Positions 36,918 through 44,987 of a stretch of 64,000 nucleotides of DNA are shown piece by piece. A model generated the notes under the pieces. The model searched no databases. It worked only from the letters and a program-made list of their open reading frames with translations, and was not told where the DNA came from. How positions within the stretch are numbered: position 1 is the stretch's first letter; every line of letters starts with the position of its first letter. Source of the DNA: Streptomyces tubercidicus (lineage in GTDB: Bacteria; Actinomycetota; Actinomycetes; Streptomycetales; Streptomycetaceae); assembly GCF_027497495.1 (NCBI RefSeq), contig NZ_CP114205.1, positions 3,658,001 through 3,722,000 on the forward strand. The letters run 5' to 3'. The position numbers and the translations under genes were made by a program.

Positions 36918-38308
36918 CCTCGGACACCACCACGCTGGACGCCTCGGCCCCGCGGCTGGAGGTCGATACGCTGCTCGACGATCCGCACACCCGCATCGTG
37001 GTGTGCTGCGGCTCGGGCGGCGTCGGCAAGACCACCACCGCCGCGGCGCTGGGTGTGCGCGCCGCCGAGCGCGGCCGCAAGGTCGTGGTGCTCACCATCG
37101 ACCCGGCCCGGCGGCTGGCGCAGTCCATGGGCATCTCCGAGCTCGACAACGTCCCGCGCCAGGTCAAGGGCGTCGACGAGTCCGCGGGCGGCGAACTGCA
37201 CGCGATGATGCTGGACATGAAGCGCACCTTCGACGAGATCGTCGAGGGCCATGCGGACGCCGACCGGGCCCGCGCGATCCTGGAGAACCCCTTCTACCAG
37301 TCCCTGTCGGCCGGTTTCGCGGGCACGCAGGAGTACATGGCCATGGAGAAGCTGGGCCAGCTCCGGGCGAACGACGAGTGGGACCTGATCATCGTCGACA
37401 CCCCTCCGAGCCGCTCCGCGCTGGACTTCCTGGACGCGCCCAAGCGCCTGGGTTCCTTCCTGGACGGCAAGTTCATCCGGGTGCTGATGGCACCGGCGAA
37501 GGTCGGCGGCCGGGCCGGCATGAAGTTCCTCAACGTCGGCATGTCGATGATGACCGGCACCCTCAGCAAGCTCATGGGCGGTCAACTGCTGCGCGATGTG
37601 CAGACGTTCGTGGCCGCCATGGACACCATGTTCGGCGGCTTCCGCACCCGCGCGGACGCCACGTACCGCCTGTTGCAGGCACCCGGTACGGCGTTCCTCG
37701 TGGTGGCCGCGCCGGAGCGGGACGCCCTGCGTGAGGCGGCGTACTTCGTCGAGCGGCTGGCCGCTGAGCAGATGCCGCTCGCCGGTCTGGTGCTGAACCG
37801 TGTCCACGGCAGCGGCGCCGCCCAACTGAGCGCCGAGCGCGCACTGGCCGCCGCGGAGGCCCTCACGGACCGCATGGCGGAGGACACCCACGCGGACACC
37901 CCCACGCACGCCGACACGGAGTCCGGGGCGGCCCCGGACACCACGGCCGGTCCCGCCCCCGCGCCCGACCGCGCAGAAAATAATCTTGAAGCCACCGGCA
38001 TTGTGGATCTCGACGGCGGGAAGGCTGGATCACGTACCGCCGACGGCCTCTCCCCCGCCGCCGCGGAGCATGCGACACCCACCCCGGCCTCAGCGGCGCA
38101 ACTGGCCGCCGGGCTGCTACGACTGCACGCCGAACGTATGCAGGTCCTCGCGCGCGAACGGCGCACGCGGGACCGTTTCACCGCGCTGCACCCCGAGGTT
38201 CCGGTGACGGAGGTCGCCGCGCTGCCCGGCGATGTCCATGACCTGGCGGGGCTGCGCGCCATCGGCGACCGCCTGGCACTGAACCCCACGGACACCGACA
38301 ACCACTGA
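36914..38308 (+). CDS. ArsA/Get3-like ATPase, second of pair
   Basis: The 464-residue protein has Walker A GSGGVGKTTTAAAL and switch II IIVDTPPSRSALDFLDAP. The C-terminal part has a low-complexity insertion (about residues 324-395, Asp/Thr/Ala/Pro-rich) that includes an unusually AT-rich patch near 37972-37990 (GAAAATAATCTTGAA), suggesting expansion or insertion between conserved helices. The final 70 residues return to conserved character. It is expected to form a heterodimer with the upstream partner. Confidence 0.9.
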   Translation: MTSDTTTLDASAPRLEVDTLLDDPHTRIVVCCGSGGVGKTTTAAALGVRAAERGRKVVVLTIDPARRLAQSMGISELDNVPRQVKGVDESAGGELHAMMLDMKRTFDEIVEGHADADRARAILENPFYQSLSAGFAGTQEYMAMEKLGQLRANDEWDLIIVDTPPSRSALDFLDAPKRLGSFLDGKFIRVLMAPAKVGGRAGMKFLNVGMSMMTGTLSKLMGGQLLRDVQTFVAAMDTMFGGFRTRADATYRLLQAPGTAFLVVAAPERDALREAAYFVERLAAEQMPLAGLVLNRVHGSGAAQLSAERALAAAEALTDRMAEDTHADTPTHADTESGAAPDTTAGPAPAPDRAENNLEATGIVDLDGGKAGSRTADGLSPAAAEHATPTPASAAQLAAGLLRLHAERMQVLARERRTRDRFTALHPEVPVTEVAALPGDVHDLAGLRAIGDRLALNPTDTDNH

Positions 38309-38632
38309 GCCTCCGCGGACACCGACGCCCGCAGACACCGACGACTACCAGCGGAAATCGACGAGTTGGCCGTACGCACGGCCGACTCGGCCCACCCATC
38401 GGGCTCGCTCGCTCAGCCACCCACCCACCGGCGAAGCGCCCTTCTCACACCCACCCGGGCGCCGCACACCACGTCTTCACCGGGCGCGCCTGATCAGCGC
38501 GCCCACCCCCATCCCTGCCTCCAACTCCGGTGCCTCGCACCGCCACTGACGGCACATCGCGCCTGCCGGACCGATCAGACCTCGCCATCGACCGAATCTT
38601 CTCGGCCGATTTACCCCGGTCGCCGCCCGCGG
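38309..38632. other. Gene-free convergent interval
   Basis: About 325 bp between the ArsA-like gene and wblA, which converge. No gene with normal codon bias is seen and no clear perfect-stem terminator was found. Confidence 0.4.
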
Positions 38633-38974
38633 CTACCCGACCGCGGCGAACACGTCGAAGGCCTCGTCGTCACAGTCCATCGGCAAGATGCCCGTGCTGC
38701 GCTCATATTCCGTACGTGCTGTCTCCAGCAGCCGGCGCCATGACGTCACGGTCGGGCGGCGACGCAGCAGCGCCCTCCGCTCGCGTTCGGTCATTCCGCC
38801 CCACACGCCGAACTCCACCCGGTTGTCCAGGGCGTCTGCCAGGCACTCCGTGCGCACCGGACACCCGGTGCACACCGCCTTGGCGCGGTTCTGGGCCGCC
38901 CCTTGAACGAACAGTTCATCCGGATCGGTAGTGCGGCAGGCTGCCTGTGCACTCCAGTCGGTTACCCAGCTCAT
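38633..38974 (-). CDS. wblA: WhiB-like iron-sulfur regulator WblA
   Basis: The 113-residue protein reads MSWVTDWSAQAACR with four cluster cysteines, Cys13, Cys35, Cys38 and Cys44 (C-x21-C-x2-C-x5-C), then the GVWGG turn and an Arg-rich DNA-binding tail (RERRALLRRR). WblA is a pleiotropic regulator of sporulation and antibiotic production in streptomycetes and the counterpart of WhiB4, next to a PBP gene in both genera. The ATG at 38974 matches the known N-terminus; the longer frame is not used. A 383-bp upstream region indicates complex regulation. Confidence 0.97.
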   Translation of the reverse strand: MSWVTDWSAQAACRTTDPDELFVQGAAQNRAKAVCTGCPVRTECLADALDNRVEFGVWGGMTERERRALLRRRPTVTSWRRLLETARTEYERSTGILPMDCDDEAFDVFAAVG

Positions 38975-39357
38975 GCTGGCGCCGTCCTCTCCCGAATCGA
39001 GGCTCCCCCACGGCGGCAAGCGGCATATTCACCGTTGCCAGTTGAGGACGTTACGGAAGGCAGGCAGGGCGCAACACCCCCTTCGGGCCCAATCTTGGAT
39101 GGCCCGAACGGACTATGCGTATGCGGCAGATCACCCAACGGAGTGACCGCACGACATTCGTCGCTTTGCACACAAGGCAGGACAGTTCACCGTCCTGACA
39201 CGGGGTTTTCTTCGGCGCCTGCGGGCACGTGGGGGCGCGTACCGCGGCGAGTAGGGGTTGACGAACTGGGGCGTAACCGTTCGGCTGCGGGAGCCGAGAA
39301 CAGGCTAAACGAACACCTGCGCCCCTGTCCGGCGATTGAGAACGTAGGCTGGCCCTC
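38975..39357. promoter_or_regulatory. Divergent wblA/ponA control region
   Basis: This gene-free 383 bp separates wblA and the PBP gene. It contains an inverted repeat CAGGAC-N8-GTCCTG (39178-39197) that could be an operator, and the TAGGCT hexamer (39345-39350) seven bases before the PBP ATG. The middle part is AT-richer than the flanks. Confidence 0.5.
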
Positions 39358-41550
39358 ATGCCTAAGAAGCGCGATGGCGGAGGTCTGTCCAAGACGCAGC
39401 AGGCCGCCAAGTTCCTCGGTGTCAGCGTCCTGGCCGGAGCGGTACTCGCCGGTCTTGCGCTCCCGGCGGCCGGGGCGCTCGGTCTGACCGCCAAGGGATC
39501 CGTCGAGGGCTTCGACGACATCCCCGCGAACCTCAAGACGCCGCCGCTCAGCCAGCGGACCAGGATTCTGGACGCCAAGGGCGGCGAGATCGCCAAGATC
39601 TACTCCCGTGACCGCACGGTCGTCGACCTCAAGGACATGTCGCCGTACATCCGGCAGGCGATCGTCGCGATCGAGGACGCGCGCTTCTACGAGCACGGCG
39701 CCATCGACATGAAGGGCATCCTGCGGGCGGTCAACAAGAACGCCCGGTCGGGCGGCGTCTCCGAGGGCGCCTCGACGCTGACCCAGCAGTATGTGAAGAA
39801 CGTCTTCGTCGAGGAGGCCGGTGACGACCCGGACAAGGTCGCGCAGGCCACCCAGCAGACCATCGGCCGCAAGGTCAAGGAGCTGAAGTACGCGATCCAG
39901 GTCGAGAAGGAACTGGGCAAGCGGAAGATCCTGCAGAACTACCTCAACATCACGTTCTTCGGGCAGCAGGCCTACGGCGTCGAGGCGGCCGCCCAGCGCT
40001 ACTTCAGCAAGCAGGCCAAGGATCTGAACCTGGAGGAGTCGGCGCTGCTGGCCGGCATCGTCCAGTCGCCCACCCGCTACGACCCGCTCAACGCCCCGCA
40101 GGAGGCCACCAAGCGGCGCAACACGGTGCTGCAGCGGATGGCCGATCTCAAGGACATCAGCCAGGCGCAGGCCGACGCGGCCGCCAAGAAGCCGATCAAG
40201 CTGTCGGTCAGCCGCCCCAAGAACGGCTGTATCACCGCGAGCGACGGCGCCGGATTCTTCTGCGACTACATCCGCAAGGTCTTCCTCAACGACAAGAACT
40301 TCGGCAAGAGCCGGAAGGCCCGCCTGCAGCGCTGGAACGAGGGCGGCATGACCATCCGCACCACCCTCGACCCGCAGTCCCAGAAGTCGGTCCAGGCCTC
40401 ACTGCGCGACCATGTGTACGCGGACGACCCGGTCGCCGGTGCCGCCACCATCGTCGAGCCGGGCACCGGCAAGATCCTCGGCATGGGCCAGTCGCGCCCG
40501 TACGGCTTCGGCGAGAACCAGACCGTGATCAACCTCTCGGTCGATCACGGCATGGGCGGCGGCGCCGGTTACCAGCCCGGGTCGACCTTCAAACCGGTGA
40601 TCGCGGCGGCCGCGCTGGAGCAGGGGACGAGCCCGGAGCAGGAGTACCCCTCGCCGTACCGGATGCAGTATCCGAGCCCGGTCCAGACTTGCGACGGCGA
40701 GTGGCAGGGCACCGACATGACGCAGAACGAGAACAAGGAAGAGGTCGGCCCGTACGGCATGAAGGAGGCGACCGCGAAATCGGTCAACACCTACTTCGTG
40801 CAGCTGATCAGCGATATGGGTATCTGCCCCGCGGTGAAGATGGCCCAGAAGATGGGCATCGAGCGGGCCGACGGCAAGCCGTTGCAGCAGGTCCCGTCGA
40901 TGACGCTCGGCGTGCAGGAGATGTCTCCGCTGACCATGGCGGCCGGCTACGCCGCCTTCGCCAACGACGGCGAGTACTGCTCCCCCGTCGCCATCGAGTC
41001 GATCACCGACGCCCGGGGCCGGGCGATGAAGGTCCCGCAGACCAGCTGCCGCAGCGCGATGTCCAAGAGGACCGCCGACACGATCAACACCCTCCTCAAG
41101 GGCGTCGTCGAGGACGGCACCGGCAAGGAAGCCGGTCTCCAGGGCCGGGACAGCGCCGGCAAGACGGGCACCAGCGACAGCCGCTACGCCGCCTGGTTCG
41201 TCGGCTACACCCCGAACGCGGCCGGTGCGGTCTGGGTCGGCGACCCGATGCACAAGCGCAAGATGTACGACATCAGCATCGGCGGGGTCCCGCACGACAA
41301 GGTCTACGGCGCCGACACCCCGGGCCCCATCTGGCGCGACGCGATGTCCGGCGCCCTCGCCGACCGGCCCGCGCCCCAGCTGCCCACCGTCCCGGTCGGC
41401 GATCCGGCCAAGGACCGGCCGCAGGACGACGACAAGGGCCACGGCGCCCACAAGCCCGGCCGGGGCCACGGCGGCGACAACAAGCCGGGCGGCGGCTGGC
41501 ACATCCCCGGCTTCCCCAACCTCCTGGGCGGCGGCAACGGCGGCTGGTAG
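39358..41550 (+). CDS. Class A penicillin-binding protein (PonA-like)
   Basis: The 730-residue bifunctional cell-wall synthase has a short cytoplasmic tail and one signal-anchor helix (about 19-42). The GT51 glycosyltransferase domain (about 60-240) carries the catalytic Glu in EDARFYEH. The transpeptidase domain has SxxK in PGSTFKP, SVN in KSVNTYF and KTGT. The C-terminus after about residue 680 is a His/Gly/Lys-rich flexible tail; no PASTA domain is present. It corresponds to PonA2 (Rv3682) by position. No ribosome site; a leaderless start behind TAGGCT is likely. Confidence 0.95.
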   Translation: MPKKRDGGGLSKTQQAAKFLGVSVLAGAVLAGLALPAAGALGLTAKGSVEGFDDIPANLKTPPLSQRTRILDAKGGEIAKIYSRDRTVVDLKDMSPYIRQAIVAIEDARFYEHGAIDMKGILRAVNKNARSGGVSEGASTLTQQYVKNVFVEEAGDDPDKVAQATQQTIGRKVKELKYAIQVEKELGKRKILQNYLNITFFGQQAYGVEAAAQRYFSKQAKDLNLEESALLAGIVQSPTRYDPLNAPQEATKRRNTVLQRMADLKDISQAQADAAAKKPIKLSVSRPKNGCITASDGAGFFCDYIRKVFLNDKNFGKSRKARLQRWNEGGMTIRTTLDPQSQKSVQASLRDHVYADDPVAGAATIVEPGTGKILGMGQSRPYGFGENQTVINLSVDHGMGGGAGYQPGSTFKPVIAAAALEQGTSPEQEYPSPYRMQYPSPVQTCDGEWQGTDMTQNENKEEVGPYGMKEATAKSVNTYFVQLISDMGICPAVKMAQKMGIERADGKPLQQVPSMTLGVQEMSPLTMAAGYAAFANDGEYCSPVAIESITDARGRAMKVPQTSCRSAMSKRTADTINTLLKGVVEDGTGKEAGLQGRDSAGKTGTSDSRYAAWFVGYTPNAAGAVWVGDPMHKRKMYDISIGGVPHDKVYGADTPGPIWRDAMSGALADRPAPQLPTVPVGDPAKDRPQDDDKGHGAHKPGRGHGGDNKPGGGWHIPGFPNLLGGGNGGW

Positions 41551-41633
41551 ACGGCAGATTGGCCCGTAGGGCAACGGGTCAGGCGTCGACGGCTCACGGA
41601 CCGCAACGGCCTACGGCAAGGGCTTACGACAAC

Positions 41634-41673
41634 GGCTGAGGGGCGCCCCACACCAGCGGGGCGCCCCTCAGCC
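41634..41673. terminator. Bidirectional terminator between ponA-like and yqeY-like genes
   Basis: A perfect 16-bp stem (GGCTGAGGGGCGCCCC and complement) with an 8-base loop serves both convergent genes. Confidence 0.9.
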
Positions 41674-41699
41674 GTCCTTCAGGGACTCGGTCCGGCCGC

Positions 41700-42164
41700 T
41701 CAGCCGGCCAGCAGCTTCTTCACCACCGCGGCCACCCGGCCGCCCTCGGCGCGGCCCGCCACCTGAGGGTTGACGATCTTCATGACGGCGCCCATCGCCC
41801 GCGGCCCCTCGGCGCCGGCCCCCTTGGCCTCCGCCACCGCCGCCGCGACCAGCTGCTCCAGCTCGTCATCGGTCAGCTGCTTGGGCAGATAGTCCGCGAG
41901 CACCTCGCCCTCGGCGCGCTCCCGCCCGGCCTGCTCGGCGCGGCCGCCCTGCTCGAAGGCGTCCGCGGCCTCCCGGCGCTTCTTCGCCTCCCGCGCGATG
42001 ATCTTCTCGACCTCGCCGTCGGACAGCTCACGCGCCTCGGTGCCCGCGACCTCCTCCTTCTGGATGGCGGTCAGCGTGAGACGGAGGGTGGAGGAGCGCA
42101 GCTCGTCGCGCGCCTTGATCGCGACGGTGAGGTCGTCCTGCAGCTTGGACTTGAGCGTGGTCAT
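41700..42164 (-). CDS. GatB/YqeY domain protein
   Basis: The 154-residue cytoplasmic protein has MTTLKSKLQDDLTVAIKARD, EKIIAREAKKRREAADAF and MGAVMKIVNPQVAGRAEG, which is the full YqeY fold related to the C-terminal helices of GatB. YqeY proteins may assist tRNA-dependent amidation or tRNA handling; the function is unproven. The ATG at 42164 lies after a CATACT hexamer seven bases upstream and without a good ribosome site. It is divergent from the phosphoesterase gene. Confidence 0.92.
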   Translation of the reverse strand: MTTLKSKLQDDLTVAIKARDELRSSTLRLTLTAIQKEEVAGTEARELSDGEVEKIIAREAKKRREAADAFEQGGRAEQAGRERAEGEVLADYLPKQLTDDELEQLVAAAVAEAKGAGAEGPRAMGAVMKIVNPQVAGRAEGGRVAAVVKKLLAG

Positions 42165-42290
42165 GCCGTTGAGTATGCCCCCACCCACTGACAACCGCCG
42201 CGCCTTTTCCCCCGGCCCGCTCCACACCCGCCCCCCGACGGGCCACTCCGTCGCTGCATCCACCCCCCGCACTCTGCGACGATGGGACGT

Positions 42291-43217
42291 ATGCGCGCGC
42301 GATACGGAGTACCCCTGACCCTGACGGCAGTCGGCGCGGCCGGCCTGGCCTACGCCGCCGGCTTCGAAGTCCGTTCCTTCCGCCTCCGGCGCGTCACCGT
42401 GCCCGTACTGCCCCGCGGGATGCGGCCGTTGCGCGTCCTGCAGGTCTCCGACATCCACATGGTCAGCGGGCAGCGCAAGAAGCAGCGCTGGCTGCAGTCG
42501 CTCGCCGGGCTGCGCCCCGACTTCGTCATCAACACGGGCGACAACCTCTCCGACACCGAGGGCGTCCCGGAGACCCTGGACGCGCTCGGCCCGCTGATGG
42601 AGTTCCCGGGTGCCTACGTCTTCGGCTCCAACGACTACTACGGTCCCAAGCTCCGCAACCCTGCCCGCTACCTGATCGAGCGGGCCCAGGGGCGGCACGG
42701 CCTCAACGGCAACGCGCCCGCAGTGGGCGTCGTCCACAACCCGTGGGAAGAACTGCGCGACGCGTTCGACGCGGCGGGCTGGGTCGGCCTGTCCAATTCC
42801 CGCGGCCGCCTCAAGCTGGAGGGCATCGAGATCGCCCTGACCGGCCTGGACGACCCGCACATCAAGCGTGACCGGTACGCCGAGGTGGCCGGCGGCCCGG
42901 AATCCGGCGCGGACCTCTCACTGGCCGTCGTGCACGCGCCCTACCTGCGCTCGCTGGACGCCTTCACCACCGACGGCTATCCGCTGATCCTGGCCGGCCA
43001 CACCCATGGCGGCCAGCTCTGCATCCCCTTCTACGGGGCCCTCGTCACCAACTGCGACATCGACACCGACCGCGTGAAGGGCCTCTCCACCCACACCGCC
43101 GCCGGCCGCACCTCCTACCTCCACGTCTCCGCCGGCTGCGGCACCAACCGCTACACCCCGGTCCGCTTCGCCTGCCCCCCGGAGGCGACGCTGCTGACGC
43201 TGACGGCTCGGGACTGA
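42291..43217 (+). CDS. Membrane-anchored metallophosphoesterase
   Basis: The 308-residue protein has an N-terminal hydrophobic segment (VPLTLTAVGAAGLAYAAGF) and the calcineurin-like motifs DIH, GDN, GSND, H in VVHAPY, and GHTHGGQ, all metal ligands being present. It resembles YkuE/Rv3683-type phosphoesterases that act on membrane-associated phosphoesters, possibly UDP-sugar lipids; the substrate is unknown. ATG 42291 is chosen; an ATG nine bases earlier is also in frame. Confidence 0.9.
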   Translation: MRARYGVPLTLTAVGAAGLAYAAGFEVRSFRLRRVTVPVLPRGMRPLRVLQVSDIHMVSGQRKKQRWLQSLAGLRPDFVINTGDNLSDTEGVPETLDALGPLMEFPGAYVFGSNDYYGPKLRNPARYLIERAQGRHGLNGNAPAVGVVHNPWEELRDAFDAAGWVGLSNSRGRLKLEGIEIALTGLDDPHIKRDRYAEVAGGPESGADLSLAVVHAPYLRSLDAFTTDGYPLILAGHTHGGQLCIPFYGALVTNCDIDTDRVKGLSTHTAAGRTSYLHVSAGCGTNRYTPVRFACPPEATLLTLTARD

Positions 43218-43445
43218 GGGGCGGGGCTCAAGGGGGCGGGGCCCGGGGCGGGCCCGGTCTCAGGGACTTCGGCCGGGGCTCGGCGGCCGGGGCGTAGGGA
43301 CTTGGGTACGGCCGGGCTCGGCGGTTCGCGTGGCCTTCGGTCTCACGGGCCTCGGCCGGTGCTCGGCGGCAGGCCCGGAGCCCGACTCGCGGATTTGCCG
43401 GATCAGATCTCCCCCGCCCGCTGATCATCCCCCTAACGTGGAGGA

Positions 43446-44174
43446 ATGTCCGACCCCACCCGGACCTCGCAGTCCACGCGCCACGCCACCGACCCGGCCG
43501 CGGCCGCCGCCCGTACCCCGGCCGCCGCCGTCGCCCCCTCGATCCGCCGCCCCCTGGCGGCCGCCTTCCGCCTCCTCCTCACTACAGCCGCCCTGACCGG
43601 CCTGCTCCTCGCCGCCCTCGGCTCCCCTGCCCCGGCCGAGCTCCTCACCCGCTTCACCGTGCAGGCCAACCTCGCCCTGGCGCTGGTCTCCGCCTGCTCC
43701 GCACAGCGCGCCTGGGCCGGCCGCCGCCCCGTGAGCCCCCGCCTCACCGGCGCGCTCCTCGTCTTCCTCACCCTCCCCGCCCTCGTCCACTACGCCCTCC
43801 CCGCCGCCGACGCCACCGCCTTCACCCTGCCGGGCACCGGCGCCCCCACCACGGCCCAAGCCCTCTCCGGCCACCTCCTCCTCGGCCTCACCCCGCTCGC
43901 CGCCCTCGCCGACTGGCTGCTGCTCACCACTCCCCGCGGCTTCCGTCTGCCCTACGCCTGGCAGTGGCCGGCCTACCCCCTCCTCTACCTCGCGCTCACC
44001 CTCGCCTTCCCCACCACAACCGGCGCCCCGCCCCCCACCGTCCCCACCGCCCTGACCCTCGCCCTCGCGATCTTCCTGCTCCCCCTGATCACCCTCGGGA
44101 TCGACCAGGTCAGGCCCTCCCCACGGCGCCACAAGAACCGGATTTCACCTACAGGGATCAGTCCGCTAAAGTAG
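43446..44174 (+). CDS. Pr6Pr family membrane protein
   Basis: The 242-residue protein has six hydrophobic segments after a disordered 35-residue N-terminus and the RFTVQANLALALV segment typical of the Pr6Pr (FAR-17a/AIG1-like) family, followed by HYALP and HLLLGLTPLAALADWLL. The function is unknown; eukaryotic relatives are lipid esterases with Thr/His active sites. GGAGGA precedes the ATG. The upstream 43218-43445 gap has no gene. It is the last gene before tRNA-Pro. Confidence 0.85.
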   Translation: MSDPTRTSQSTRHATDPAAAAARTPAAAVAPSIRRPLAAAFRLLLTTAALTGLLLAALGSPAPAELLTRFTVQANLALALVSACSAQRAWAGRRPVSPRLTGALLVFLTLPALVHYALPAADATAFTLPGTGAPTTAQALSGHLLLGLTPLAALADWLLLTTPRGFRLPYAWQWPAYPLLYLALTLAFPTTTGAPPPTVPTALTLALAIFLLPLITLGIDQVRPSPRRHKNRISPTGISPLK

Positions 44175-44186
44175 AGCTCGTTGCTT

Positions 44187-44260
44187 CGGGGTGTAGCGCA
44201 GCTTGGCAGCGCGCTTCGTTCGGGACGAAGAGGTCGTGGGTTCAAATCCCGCCACCCCGA
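44187..44260 (+). tRNA. tRNA-Pro (anticodon CGG)
   Basis: The acceptor stem CGGGGTG pairs with CACCCCG. The anticodon arm is CTTCG-TTCGGGA-CGAAG with anticodon CGG, and the T-arm contains GGTTCAAATCC. Length is 74 bases without encoded CCA. A promoter-like TTCACC-N17-TAAAGT lies at 44144-44172. tRNA genes of this type are common integration sites, but no integrase is nearby. Confidence 0.97.
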
Positions 44261-44276
44261 CTGAAGAAACAACAGG

Positions 44277-44313
44277 TCAGGCCCGGCCTTCCGTCAAGGA
44301 AGTCCGGGCCTGA
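44277..44313 (+). terminator. tRNA-Pro terminator
   Basis: A 16-bp stem with one mismatch (TCAGGCCCGGCCTTCC arm), a 5-base loop and trailing TGTGTTT starts 16 bp after the tRNA. Confidence 0.85.
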
Positions 44314-44987
44314 TGTGTTTCCTGGGGCATTCTTGGGCGGTCTTGGACGTGACCGGGGAGTGGCCAGGGAGTGGATCTTGGAGTTGCGGGCGCCGGGTGG
44401 TGGGCCGGGTATCGCCCGCTGACGTTCCTTCAGGGGGGTTTCCTCGCCCGCCAGGCGCGGCGCCGGGTGTGATCCGGCACACAAGTGGCCGCGTTCGCCC
44501 AGGGACCACCATCCTCATCCCCCGGGCCCTCGGGCTCCCCGGCCCACGGCGTACGCCCGCAAAAAGTACGCCGCGCCGTTCGCCCCCGGTCCCTCCCCTG
44601 TGAGGACCGGTGGCGAACGGCGCGGGCGGCATTGATCCGCGCCCCCCGTACTGGCGCGGATCCCGAATGGGCCGGAGCCGTGGTCGGCGCGGCAGCAGTC
44701 CGGGCGGGCCGAATGCACGGATCCCCCCGCGTGAACGCGCCGGGACCGCCACCGCCGGCTCGTGACTCCCGCGGAGAATGACCGCGCATGTACATCAGGA
44801 GTTGTCTTCGAGCGCTGAGCTGGTGCGCTGTCCCGGTGAGCCCGGTCGCTGCGCCGCTGCGATGTGATCCTGCCAGCTGAGGCTGCCTCCGGGGAGGGTC
44901 CGGCCTCGGGGCCAAGGGCTTAACCACAGGTCAGCCCGCTAAGGTGAGTTTTCCGGTCCGGATGTCCAAGTGCGGGGGACGTAGGGG
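44314..44987. other. Gene-free region with two strong hairpins
   Basis: About 670 bp hold no credible gene. Hairpin A (44571-44625) has a 22-bp stem with one mismatch and an 11-base loop. Hairpin B (44634-44662) has a perfect 10-bp stem (GATCCGCGCC) and a 9-base loop. They sit eight bases apart and could be parts of an untranslated RNA. Confidence 0.6.

Noticed and set aside
35859..38308. Arsenite efflux ATPase (arsA) pair
   Set aside because: No arsB, arsR or arsD nearby and the pair matches the mycobacterial Rv3679-Rv3680 context; function is better left as ArsA/Get3-like.
44187..44987. An integrated element with attachment sites at tRNA-Pro
   Set aside because: No integrase, excisionase or repeated tRNA 3' end was seen in the window; the tRNA has its own terminator.
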